This document shows positions 12,262 to 24,022 of a stretch of 64,000 nt of DNA, in pieces. Each line of letters opens with the position of its first letter. Position 1 is the first letter of the stretch. This DNA comes from Pempheris klunzingeri (lineage: Eukaryota; Chordata; Actinopteri; Acropomatiformes; Pempheridae). The position numbers and the translations under genes are program-made. Location: assembly GCF_042242105.1 (NCBI RefSeq), contig NC_092033.1:19214408-19278407 (forward strand), in the 5' to 3' direction. The notes under the pieces are model-generated. The model worked only from the letters and a program-made list of their open reading frames with translations. It was not told the origin of the DNA and searched no databases.

Positions 12262-14129
12262 AACCTCAGTGGACAGCTCACTGGCTCTTCACTGACACAC
12301 CCTCACACTGAAGAGCTGTGCAGCACTTTCAGCTGTTTGAGCTTCAGTGTCTTCACTGACCCGCTCTCCCTCTGAGCAAACATGTCGTAAACCAACTGGT
12401 TCCACTCAGTATTTGCTGGGAACCTCATTCTTCTACGATGTTAAGCTAAAATACGTTTGGGTTTTGGTGCTTGGTGAAGACAGTGTGAACAGGTCAGCTC
12501 AGGCTTTGGAAAACCATGATGGATATTTTCTCTTTTTACAGTTTAGTAAACAATTCATCAATTAAACATGAAAATAACTGACCGCTCAGCCAAGAGTGAA
12601 AACATTAGTTAGCTCCTTGTAGAAAGCTGTTGGAACGCCCTGGGGCCAACAAGACTAAGAACCCACATGCATGACTCAAGTTTCAAAATGAAATAAATTT
12701 AAACAGGAAAGTACTTACACTGAAGAAAACTAAGGCTACACTAAACATGCAGCGACTCCTAAAAGTGGAGCGAGAAAATCAGAAAAGATAAGAAACTATA
12801 AACAGAGGAACTCAGGCCGAAAGGGCAGAGTAATGACTAGATGGGAACGCTAACAGAGAAGGTTTAAGCAGGGATAATCTATGTACAAATATTAAACGGA
12901 GATAACTAAGACAAGATAACAGAGTAATCAACTGAAAATACAAGACTAAGCTTGAAGCAAAGTGGACAACAGAAAAACAAACCTTCAGCTCGGAACTGAG
13001 AGAAAAACATGAGGGAATGAACTGGCACAGGACAAAGGGAGAGGCAGACTATGTATACAGGAGGTAATGGGAAACAGGTGGAGGCAATCAGGGAGGGGCT
13101 GGACAATCACAGACAGCGGGAAACATGAGGGCAGGAAGTAAATACATCTGAAACAAGAGGGAGACAGGGTTACTTCAAAATAAAAAACAGAAACGACAGG
13201 ACAACATGAGAGACGGGACAAAAACTGTTAACTTAATTAAACTCAGAGGATCATGACATACAAGTAGCTTAACCAGATCAGAGTTGGAGAGAGGTGGAGC
13301 TGGTGCACCTCCTGTCATGGTGTTGGCATGAAGGTATGAGCAGAGCAAAAGGCTCTAAAGGCCGCTCGGGATACCTGCGTGAACATCCTTTCCCCTACGT
13401 CGGCCGGTGGCCAAGAGGATGAAGAAAGAGTCACTGATGGTGAAGCATGACTGAAGCAGCTGATGCAGGTGAGACTGAACCAGCACGGTGCTCCATTAAA
13501 ACCAATAGAAGTAATAGTAGAGGCCATAGTAACGGTGATGCTGGGCAGTGGCAGCACTGTTTAGGGGCATGTAGGGGCAGATAAACCTGCTGCTGGACCT
13601 CAGGGCAGAAATGAGCCCTATTGATCCTCTCAGTCTCAGTGAGGTCTGGACAGGTTTGTGTCTTGTTGCCTATATGTAACAGTGTGAAATCTCCTTTATA
13701 TTGTGCCTTGAAGCCCAGAAACCAACCAGTCTCCCCGTGCTGGAATACTCTCCTGCTCCGGACCTGTGAGAGTCAGATTGTGCTAATTTGACAAAGATGT
13801 GTCTGACAATATGCACAACGTAGACATATAATCAACAGAAATAGTACAAGGGTAATAAAACCAGATTATGTTTTTATATTGACAATTTAGCTGCCACATG
13901 GGAAGTCATACAGAGCCGTGCAAATCATACAAATGTTGTTCCAGACGTCATCTCTCTCCATTTATCCTCTAGACACTTAAACAAGCCTCGATGCCAGTCA
14001 GAAAACGTGAGACAGACAGATGCTAAAAACTTGAAACGGAGAGGTTTTGGGATACTTGCAGAGATGCAGCTGTCTACCAGAAGGCCTGTCATCTCCACTC
14101 AGCACAGAGTACGAGCAGGAAAGAGTGAC

Positions 14130-14310
14130 ATCTTTAGGGGATCTAAGCACAGCTCAATCAGCGAGCAGACAGCAGGCAGCTCGCCTATAATTACATGCAT
14201 CATTATTCCCTGATGTGCGGCTGCTTTGTAAAGCTGCAACCTCCGAGTAACCTAATTACTCATTACTTGTCTTGATCAAATCTGCGGAGAAAGCTCTCTT
14301 TCTGGTTTTA
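14130..14310. promoter_or_regulatory. Candidate conserved noncoding element
   Basis: Unique sequence upstream of kcnc2 with clustered CCTATAATTACATGC, CCTAATTACTCATTAC and TTGATCAAAT motifs and no coding potential. The motif density is typical of vertebrate enhancers; this is a compositional guess. Confidence 0.2.
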
Positions 14311-17248
14311 AATAGAAATGAAGCACAAACAAAGTTACTCTTATTATGTGTTAGTGATTTTAACAGTAATAAAACTGTTAAACTGTTAAAGTGTTTTACT
14401 GACTATAAAGATGATGCCTGGGCAGGTTGGTCTACGACAGCCTGACACGGTCCTGAATGTAAAAATGTTTGGGCGGCTCTGTGCTTGGATCCGTTGTGCT
14501 TCTGAGAACGAGTACAATGTTTTGAAGCAAACTGCAGTTCATGCCGTATGTCCCTCAGTCCATTCTACTCTCACGGCACATGCCAAGTTTGAATTTGAAG
14601 CTTTGGCCTACAACAGGTGGCGTGGTCTGGTTCCTGACTTCATCATGGAACACCAGCTGAACACTGACTCAGTCTGAGCCAGGTGCACTTCAGGTCCAGG
14701 GACACATTATGGCAGTGTTGGGATTCTGATTATTCATGTAGCTGTTTTTTCTCTGAAAATAAAACTAAAAAAACCCTACAGCTCAGCTGGTGTTCGGTTG
14801 CATGTCCCTCAGCTGCTTTACAACAAGCTTTTGGCCAAATTCTGGTTGGATTTTTTTTTTTTACCACTTTTCAAAATTCAAATTAGTTGTTCTGCTAGTT
14901 TTCTTGCTAAATGTTTTCAGGGCAGTCCATTGGGATTTTGGACAGTACTTTTCCCCCCCCAAAGCTTAATTTGAGCTTCTCTTTGCATGTGTTTAGGCTG
15001 GATCATGGTGCTGTAGGAACGGCATCAAAAATGTACCTTTCCACCTGATGTTTTGATGTTTGAGGAGTTTCTCTTTTCTTCCACACCTCTTTCTTCACAT
15101 TGTCATGTTTGTGGCTTAATCTAAAGCATGCAGTCAAATAATAAGCTCTATTCCTACATATCTATTTTCAGCCCATTAGATCTTGATGCCACAAAGTGCA
15201 TTTCCTAATCAATCAATCTCTCACAAGTAAAGAACATTTTTATCATTATTATTATTATTAGACTTTATTGTCCCCGGGGGGGAAATTCTTTTTCACAACA
15301 CTGATTCTGCTTGACATTTTAAGAAGTCATTGAAATCCCCTGATATCCAGTAAAAGCTGCAAAAGCCCGTTAGAAGTGAATACAAACATGTGTCCCCACA
15401 GCAGCTACCCTAGTGTCCCACATCAAAATGACTACAGCAATGAAAATAGTAACATGTTCTGTACTTTATTACAACAGAGGTCATTCTAAGTGGATTTGGC
15501 TCTAACTAACTGTAGTGTTGCCAAGGAGTGGAATGAGATGACTTCTCATACAGTCCTTTAAGAAAAGCAAACTACCAATCAGTTCCATTCTCAGTGTGGT
15601 TTCAGGACCGATCAACCACACTGGAATTCTTACTGGTCACCACCAGAGGTCGATTTAAACACCTACTGTCATGACATTACTCACTTTCCTCGACCTGCTG
15701 CTTCCCATTTCAATTTAAGATGAACCAGCTGGTGAGTTTTGAAATTGGGGTGTTGAGGTCTTTTAATGTCTTACTAATGAGGCCATTCATCACAGAAATG
15801 AAGTATTGGGGACTGTGGTGGGTCAAGGCGGTCCTTGCCTATAAACAGCCATCCTTGCACTGACCGATACAGGAAGCAAACAGCATCACAGTCTCTATTC
15901 CCCACTCTCTCTCTCTCCCTGTAATATCTTCACTAAAAATAGAGCGGCCAGATTGCTGATCTTTATCGGGAACCAGAGAGTAAAAAAAAAGTCTATCGGA
16001 GAGCCAAGGTCCTTGGCCAGTCCATTTTCCCCAGGTAGAGGGGGGGAGGGGGGTGAACTGAAGGCTAGACAGGCAGCCTTGGCTGGTTTCAGGTCCACAA
16101 TAACATCAATCAGACATGCAAGAATAGGGTATGATATGATTGTGTTCTGTGTTTTAGTCAAGGATTCTGTGGAAATGTCTCATTTCAACCTACATTCAAC
16201 ACAAAGTGATGCTCAGTAAAAGAAGAGGCTACTGTGTGAGTTAATGATCGTATGAAGGTTCGAGAAATGAACTGAGTGATAATTGATACTGGTGAAATGC
16301 ATTCATGTCACTAAACCACGGAGCAGACAGAGGCAGGGAGAGTTTTCTGCCCTTTCAGTCTGAACTTTCTGTACCTTCCTGCGCAGACTGTCTGTTGAGT
16401 TTATATCTGATGAAGCACAATACCTCTGCCCCCCTCCCAGAGGTCTGACAACACAATCCTGCTGACTTTAAAGATATCCAGGGACCAAAAGGACAGACTG
16501 AGTCCTCAAATAAAAACTCTGCCATTTCAAATGTCCCTTCGAATAATGACAAAAAATGAAATGCTAACATGTTGCAATCTTATTTCTAGCACAGTAAGAG
16601 GGAATAATGGCACTGCACGAAGGCCCAGTGAGCTCTGTGTACCATCGGCACCCCACTAGAGAGAATTAAGGGGCAAAAGCCTGTTGACACTGTCGTCGTA
16701 AAACTGCAAGTTTGTTTAAAAGAGGTACTTCAGTGTTTTAGTATTGGACTTCCACAAAGTTGGGGGACTCACAAGAGACAGAAGATGGTCAAAGCATCCA
16801 GATGTCCTGACTTTTACTCCCCAGTATGCCCACAATGCCCCTAAATGGCAACTGTTCTTTGGCGTCTCCCTGCCTGGTAACTGTTAGGCTTGGGGGAAAA
16901 AATCAATTCTTGAGTATCATGATTATTTTTTTTGATTCCTTTATCAATTTTTAATGCCTGAACTGATATTTTAGCCCATGCAGACGTGGAAAGTTGACGC
17001 TTTTATTGTTGCAATCTATGAGGCATATCTGCTTCAAGACAAACAAAGCTGAACAGACGTAGACAGGCGAACAGATCCGACATCCGACCTGCATCTCCAC
17101 ATTTTAAATCCAAAGTATGTGACCCCCACCCGCTGCACTCCGAGCTGGGCCCTCGGCGACACGCCAGCGAGGACATTCGTGTGTAACTCTGTCCCACGCT
17201 GAAGTGTAGCACTCACTCTCCGGTTTACAGCACCACCTCACCGGAGAG

Positions 17249-17498
17249 GGGGGGCACTGTGGCTCAGGCTCAGTGGTAGAGAGGGTCGTCCCTCAATCAG
17301 AAGGTCGGTGGTTTGATCCCCAGCTCCTCTAAGTCAGCATGTCGAAGTGTCTTTGGGTAAGACACTGAACCCCAACCTGCTCCTGAAGCAGCTTCAGTGT
17401 GTGAAAGAACAGTCTCCTCCAACTTAGATCCCTCCTGTATGAATGATGTGTGAATGGGTGAATGAGGATATGATGGAAAAGCGCTTTGAGACCATTTA
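17249..17498 (+). mobile_element. tRNA-derived SINE, copy 1
   Basis: The 5' part carries RNA polymerase III-like boxes (a GTGGCTCAGGCTCAGTGG A-box region and a GGTTTGATCCC B box at 17310-17320). The 3' part (CTGAACCCCAACCTGCTCCT... to the GCGCTTTGAG tail) is shared with copies at 28141 and 61255. It is not a functional tRNA gene, since the arms do not fold beyond the boxes. Confidence 0.8.
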
Positions 17499-17865
17499 CC
17501 ATTTACTTATGGTCCAGCGTTCCTACTGTTAGCTGCTGCTGTGTTTTACTGTTACTTCCATGTTGACCGTGTTTGCTATCACTCAGGTGCGGCACCGCCA
17601 CGGAGAAACTATTATATATATATACTATTTAAAATGGTATCCTGTGGAATTGTCTTGCCAAGAAAGATCTGTTTACACTTCCATCCACTGTTTCATGATG
17701 AATGCATTTCCTTCCTCAATAATCCTTCTTTTCAGTGTTTGGAAATTTGAAATATGCCTTTAATGTGAAGCGGTGGCAGCAGGAGATCCATCCAACAAAG
17801 TGGTGGATGGCCTGATTCTCTCTCTGTCCAACCTCCACCCAACTCGGACCCTGACAGAAGTCCTC

Positions 17866-18112
17866 CACATTGAGCCTGGTTCTGTTCCAGGTTTCTTCCT
17901 GTTAAAGGGGAGTTCTTCCTCCACTGTGTCCTAATATAATATCTGATACTGCTCATGTGGGGATTCTTGAATCCTTAATGTTGAATTCCTGAATCGTTGG
18001 GTCTCTCTCTAATTAAAGAGTTTGGTCTAGACCTGCTCTTTGTGGAAAGAGTCTGGAGAGAACACTGTTATGAATTGGCGCTGTATAAATAAAGATTGAT
18101 TGGTTGATTGAT
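17866..18112 (+). mobile_element. LINE (L2/CR1-like) 3' tail, copy 1
   Basis: A 3' segment running from GAGCCTGGTTCTGTTCCAGG to a GATTGATTGGTTGATTGATT microsatellite end. It is shared almost base for base with 20199-20402. The short-repeat 3' end is typical of L2/CR1-clade LINEs in fish. Confidence 0.65.
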
Positions 18113-19392
18113 TCTACGTGGAGGCAAAATGCATGGAAGCTTACAACTGCTATATCAAAGCACTGCTACTGGTGGTAGAAGCTTTTTCAATTTGACTGAC
18201 AAAGTTCACCGAAGTCACACAAACACACATACACGCTCACTCAGTGCTGTACCAACTACCAGCTACCTCACCAATCAGTCTCACCAGATTGATTGATTGA
18301 CTGATTGATTCAGCAGCTGGGTTTTCCCAAACATCAGTTCTGTGTGATGAGACTGTAACATTTCTCACATTAATATATGAAACTAACAACAATGTCTCAT
18401 TTCTATATCGCTCTCTACATTGTTTTTCACCATCCAGTGTTTGACTGGCACTCTCTTCATTAACGTCATCTTGTTGCAGCCTCTTTTTCTGCACAGGTAC
18501 GATGCTCCTCTGACTGGAGAATTGATGCCACCTGCTGTTTGTCTCGATGAACTCACACACCTTCTAATCACATAACTGTGGTAGATAGAAACAAGCATTC
18601 ATTGAAACTATACATTAAAAGATGTCTGGGTGATCTAAATATCACTCCTTCATTTAGAGCAGGTCTGAGTGGTGCCACAGTTACACTCTTCAGGGCTGGA
18701 AGCCAAAACCTGCAGTTCCTCCAGTGACCACTTGAGGCTCCAAGGTGACAGGTGGTGCAGTGACGGATGGTTAGCAGCTAGCCGGCTTCACCCAGCAGCT
18801 TAGTCAGAGTCAGACCATGAGGGAAAAGGTGATAAATAGAACATTATTGGAATATCTTACATTGTAAGGCATTCCCACGCTGCTCTGAGTAATTACAGTG
18901 TGCTCACATCTCCCCACCTCCTCTGCGCTGTTAGCCGAGTGGTGACTCGCACCAGGACAGAAGACAAGATGATGTCAACTAAGAGTGCCAGTCGAATCTC
19001 ACGTGGTGTAAAAACAATGTAGAGAGCGAAATGTGTCATTTGTGTTTCATAGTTTTCATATGATAATGTGAGAACATGATACAGTCCACTCCACACACAT
19101 CTGACCCAGATATTATAGCGATCTATCAATCAGGCTATCAGGCGAGTGGATTCGTGAGCATAAGTACAATCTAATTCAGCAACTGTAAAAGCCTAAGATG
19201 CTTCTTAAGGTGTGTTTCCACCCAACACATAGTGAATTTTCCCCATTGAGCGTATTACATATGGTGCGAATTACACGAATCCGGTGAATTTGTGTATCAC
19301 ACGAGTTGAAAATATTCTCCTGGCAGCTTTATGGTAGCCTTAGGTAGGGTGGAGCAGCAGCCAGGCTGCATTCTTTTTTTTGGACAGTACAG

Positions 19393-19680
19393 ACTTAGAC
19401 TTTACTTTATTGATCCCCCATAGGGGGAAATTCACATGTTACAGCAGCAACAGAGGCAGGTCAAGATAAGCAGTAATAGAAAGAAAGAAAGAAATAAAAT
19501 AAGCAACATTCGGCCACCTCAGCTCCACCTCTTTGCTCATTGGTGGGTTAGATTGGGGTGGGCGGGGTCAGGCACTGCCAAGATGGCGGCGACCATGGAG
19601 CCACCCGCGGAGCTTCACTTTGGCTTTTCAGAAACCTATGGGTGACGTCACATGAAGTGTTTTATACAGTCTATGACGGT
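19393..19680. repeat. Fish interspersed repeat cluster
   Basis: The left part (TTTATTGATCCCCCATAGGGGGAAATTC type) recurs at 15262-15298 and 45299-45340. The right part (CCAAGATGGCGGCGACC ... CCTATGGGTGACGTCAC ... TATACAGTCTATGACGG) resembles a dispersed sequence I associate with teleosts. No gene is inferred. Confidence 0.55.
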
Positions 19681-20007
19681 AGACAACAGAAAAAAACAAC
19701 TGGCCTGCCATAGTGTTAGCAGATAGAAAGATCATGGCTGTAGGAGAGTGAACAATAAGAAGTGGGGCTGAACTTTATGACATGAAATTATGCTTCCTTT
19801 GTGATAAAGCCTATAGTTTAGGGCTGGCTCAGGCCTTGGACCAGCCCCTAGTTATGCTGCTATAGGCTCAGACTGCTGGGGGACTCCCATGATGCACTGG
19901 GCTCCTCTCTCCTCCTCTTCCTCTCCATCATTATGTCTCATGTCCGCTTAATGTCTGTTACTAACTTGGTATCTTCCCCGGAGCCTTTCTGTGCTTCTCT
20001 CATCTCT

Positions 20008-20095
20008 CAGGTTCCTGTGGATCCTGGTCCTGGTTCTCCTGCTGTGGTTCTCAGGTTCCTGTGGATCCTGGTCCTGGTTCTCCTGCTGTGGTTCT
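20008..20095 (+). repeat. 44-bp tandem duplication
   Basis: Two nearly identical head-to-tail 44-bp units, each beginning CAGGTTCCTGTGGATCCTGG. They lie just upstream of the second LINE-tail copy. Confidence 0.9.
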
Positions 20096-20198
20096 CTGGC
20101 TTCATGAATCACTGCTGTGGATCATCAGCCACCGACACTTTTTACTGATATTACTGATATTAGTCTTGCTATCATTAACATGGAAGAAAGCCCCCCCC

Positions 20199-20402
20199 CC
20201 CGAGCCTGGGTCTGTTCCAGGTTTCTTCCTGTTAAAGGGGAGTTCTTCCTCATCTAATATCTGATGCTGCTTATGTGGGGATTGTTGAATCCTTAATGTT
20301 GAATTCCTGAATCGTTGGGTCTCTCTCTAATTAAACAGTTCTGGTCTAGACCTGCTCTTTATGGAAAGAGTCTGGAGATAACACTGTTATGAATTGGCAT
20401 GA
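20199..20402 (+). mobile_element. LINE (L2/CR1-like) 3' tail, copy 2
   Basis: Nearly identical to 17873-18095, including CCTTAATGTTGAATTCCTGA and TCTAGACCTGCTCTTT, but with a short deletion after TTCTTCCTC and no GATT-repeat end. Confidence 0.65.
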
Positions 20403-20924
20403 ATTGACATTTCTTGGACATGTCTTATGATAAATGGACAAAAAGAGATTATTTATGACAGCGGGCTCACAGTTCAGCTTGGTGACATTCATGTCCATCA
20501 CAGATTTCAATTCAACTCCTCTACACTTTATTCTCCAGTGCTCACTTTTACACTGGCCTGATTAAAGCAAGTTAACCAAGAACACTGGGGAGTGAAGCAG
20601 GGTATAAGTCCATCACAAAGACAATCACAGCCAAGTCATCAGACTGAACTGTGTCAATCAGCATATAAAACACCCTTTAAACATGGCAGTGCTTACACTT
20701 AAGAACACTTTATAAACGCTTTAACACCGCCGAGAGTGTGTTTTTGTCTGTGATTAGAAGTGCAGTGCAGCCCTGGGGGGACTGGTGCAGGGAATGAGTT
20801 TTTGCAGCGCGTGCAGGCTCTGCTGCAAACACTTTCAGCTCCATTCACAACCGTGGAGTATAATAAAAAACACATTACCCTGCTAACCGTGAGCCCTTGG
20901 ACAGAATTAGGCAGAAATCCCAGT

Positions 20925-21085
20925 GGAAGAAAATTGAGCTGATTAAATGTTGCTTTCCTAATTGAGAGAGCCGAGCTAATTTACGATGAATCCCAGATCA
21001 TTTTCCTCCGCTGTATGAGAGGAAGTCATTAATAAACTCTGTACGTCCAATTATAAGTTATGACAAGATGGTTTGTTTCACTGGA
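20925..21085. promoter_or_regulatory. Candidate conserved noncoding element
   Basis: AT-rich unique sequence with repeated homeodomain-type cores (GAGCTGATTAAATG, CCTAATTGAG, GCTAATTTACGATG, CATTAATAAA, CCAATTATAAG). No open frame of note. The best enhancer-like stretch in this gene-poor interval by eye; conservation is untested. Confidence 0.25.
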
Positions 21086-24022
21086 ACACTTTAAAGAACT
21101 TCTCAGAAATACTGTTTCTTCTCCGTATTAATAATGAGGGGAGCTTGTGCCTCAGTTTGGTGTTTGTTGCACATCACTTTAATCATTTCCTCGATATAGA
21201 CGGTCCTTAAATGAATCTATTAAATCTATTTTGCATCTAAAATAAACAAAAAGTGAGTGTTTGATAAGTGATAGATTTGATGCATTTCAATGTTCTTGTG
21301 TCCCCCCCAATAGATGGATGATTTGCTGTAACTGTGTACCTGTGGCGCCATCTGCAGGATGCAAAGGGAGCATCAACACCTCCCTCAGCATGAACCCAGT
21401 GTGGATCTGCAGATGTGAAAGGATCCAGCTTCATATCAGAATCAGGACACACTGACTGACCAGTGAGCCCAGCTGCAGAAGGCAACATGACGAACATGCA
21501 GTCTCATCTTAAAAGCCCAAATGTTTCATGTTTCCTCATCATCTCTGCAGAACCGACATGGACGGGGACAGGTTCTTACAATAACGACGGCTCAGTTCCA
21601 TTAAGTGTCCCGGAGAGCAATTCCAGTGAGCCCCTTAGTGGAATGGAGCCATCATTCAAAGCACTAACTGCACGTGTGTTTCAGAAACGTGCTGTAAAAA
21701 GGCTGTCTCTTACTGGCAGTGCTGTAACAGTGTACAGTTACTCAGGCACAGCACTGAAAACTGCCTCTCAGCTCTGTGGAGCATTTTAGTGTCTTTCACT
21801 TTTACAGTTTTCATATAACTCATCGCCCAGCGCTCTCATGGCACCGCTGGCCGCTAGCTTGTCAACATAATGGAGCATTAAGGTGCTGAACAGCCACAAA
21901 TTTCAGTCAGTGGTCAGAAACATGAGTCAGGACGAATGCTAATGTTGCTCCGTGTCAACAGGCTATTCTATTAGCCACTAAAACTTAATGTGAGGTCTAA
22001 GAGAGATGTTTGGAGCTTGTTTCCTCTCCAGTACAACTGCTTATTGCTGTGTTGTGTTTATGGACCTCACATGATCACCAGTATTGCTTTGGATGGTAGA
22101 GATCGTAGACTGTACAGAGGAACAACAGCTGATTGCAGAGCTGGACTGTCATCCAACCTGCATGGAAGTGCTGTACACTGGTTATTATGCAAACCCCTAC
22201 ACAACGTGAATGCTGCATTAATGTCAACCTGAGCCTCGGTCTGATAACGGTTTCTTCTAAAAGAAAAAATACAGTTTAGCAGGAAATACCAGATCAAGAA
22301 GCTCAGATTTAAGACGGCAGCAAACAGAATCTGTAGGATTGGTATCAGGCCTCAGGTCATAAATCCATGTTGGTTACAGCTAAATAACCGTCATGCCAAG
22401 TCAAGCAGACCATCAGCATCTTTTTTGTGTTTTATTTTTTACTAAGGCAAGGCGAGTTTCCCCCCCCACTCAACCCCACATGAAACACAACATTCAACAC
22501 ACTGCGCATGAAAGGAAGAGCTGATACAGGACATTTACAAAAGAAATAGAAGGCAAAGATCTGTGGTTGAATATGTGGCAAAATGTGTAAAAGTTGCAAT
22601 AAGTCAGAAATGTCTGCTGTGTCTCATTTTGGCAAAGATAATGATGTCAATGTTAATGTGGCTTTTACCATGAAATGACTGTGGTCATCACCGGTGCAGT
22701 GCAGCAGCAGGGTCATGGGCAGGGACGTATGATGCAAACAGAAATGTCGTATGTTACCCAGCAGCCTCCTCACAGTGACCCCGCATGGACATTTTCTACC
22801 ACAATTTCACAAAAATATTGAAATTTAAGGCAAAGTGATCATTGATTCCTTACTGTGATGATATTGGGATCCAGCGAACACAGGACGAGCTGATGTGTGT
22901 CTGGTTGATCACACAGTTATCATTTTCCTTTTGGATACATGAAAACATAACGTAGGGACAACATGAAACATGCATAGTCATGTTCTGATGTGGAAACAAC
23001 ATGCCATGGCCTGCTTATTACGGATTATTCTGCAGTCGAAGGAGGCTCATCACATCCAGCAGCACGAGTGCCCATCCCTTGGTGATAGAAAGTTCATTAG
23101 CATATATTAAGAAAATAAGAAAATAACAGTGTTTCTGGGAAGAATATGGATTTTGTCATGAAATCACTTGGCCTCTGCAGTGCTCTCACAGCCAGTAGGG
23201 TTATGGGGTGGCACTACAGAATGGGGCGGGGTTCAGGGTCAACTTGTCCGCCATGAGAAGGGACTGGCACATTGAAGGCAAACAAGCAGGTGACACTGAC
23301 CGTTATACACTTTAAGTGTTCAGCAGGCACAGACCTAAGGCGTCCACACGGCTGGGAACAACACATGGATAATAAGCTCTTTCTGAAATCAGTTCAAAAA
23401 GGTGAGGATTAGTGTGAGTGACAACAGGGAGTACAGGACATTATGGGCTCCGTTTCCATGTCAGCACAAAGAGCGGCACTATGCTCGGTCTGAACGCTCC
23501 CCACACCAGCTACCCTGTGCTTTGTCTGTCTCCTCTGTGCTTAGAGTAGACGTCTGAGTACCTGAGGCCAGATGGATTAATAATATATGTGCACTAAACG
23601 TTCCCCACACATTAACTGGTCTTTATAGGACACACTGTGTGGTGGGAATGTGTGCGTAATAATGCATACTTCAAACCATGTGCACAGCTTCTGATCTGAG
23701 ATGATGCGGTGGAGATGAACAGTAAGGTGAGAGACGGGAGTTTTGTTCAGGTTGTTACTTGTTAAACACAGGTGTAATGCATCTGGACCCTGGGCTGCAC
23801 CCACAGCCTCTGCTCCTGGAGACGTCCCCTGGTGCCAGCTTGTGTGGGTGCGGCGGGAAAACAGAGCCCCGTGTTTACTGTACAGAAGTTACTATTTCTT
23901 ATGAATGGAATATATGTTTCTATGAATATGTACACAGCCTTTTGGAATGAAAGCCTTGCAGATAATAAATATTCACACCAATCGGTCCCATTTCTGCACA
24001 GAGCAGACGTCCTGCAGGGAGT

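Larger units (their letters stand above)
11481..24022. other. Intergenic region between kcnc2 and ccdc107
   Basis: I found no protein-coding gene here. The kcnc2 promoter lies at its left edge and the 3' side of ccdc107 at its right. It contains a CA repeat, a SINE, LINE-type 3' tails, a 44-bp tandem duplication and two AT-rich blocks that could be regulatory. Part of 12700-13240 reads like a degraded fish interspersed repeat (runs of GGGAAACAGG/GGAGGCAATCAGGGAGG type). The minus-strand AATAAA at about 22432 could serve a long ccdc107 3' UTR, but this is not shown. Confidence 0.6.
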
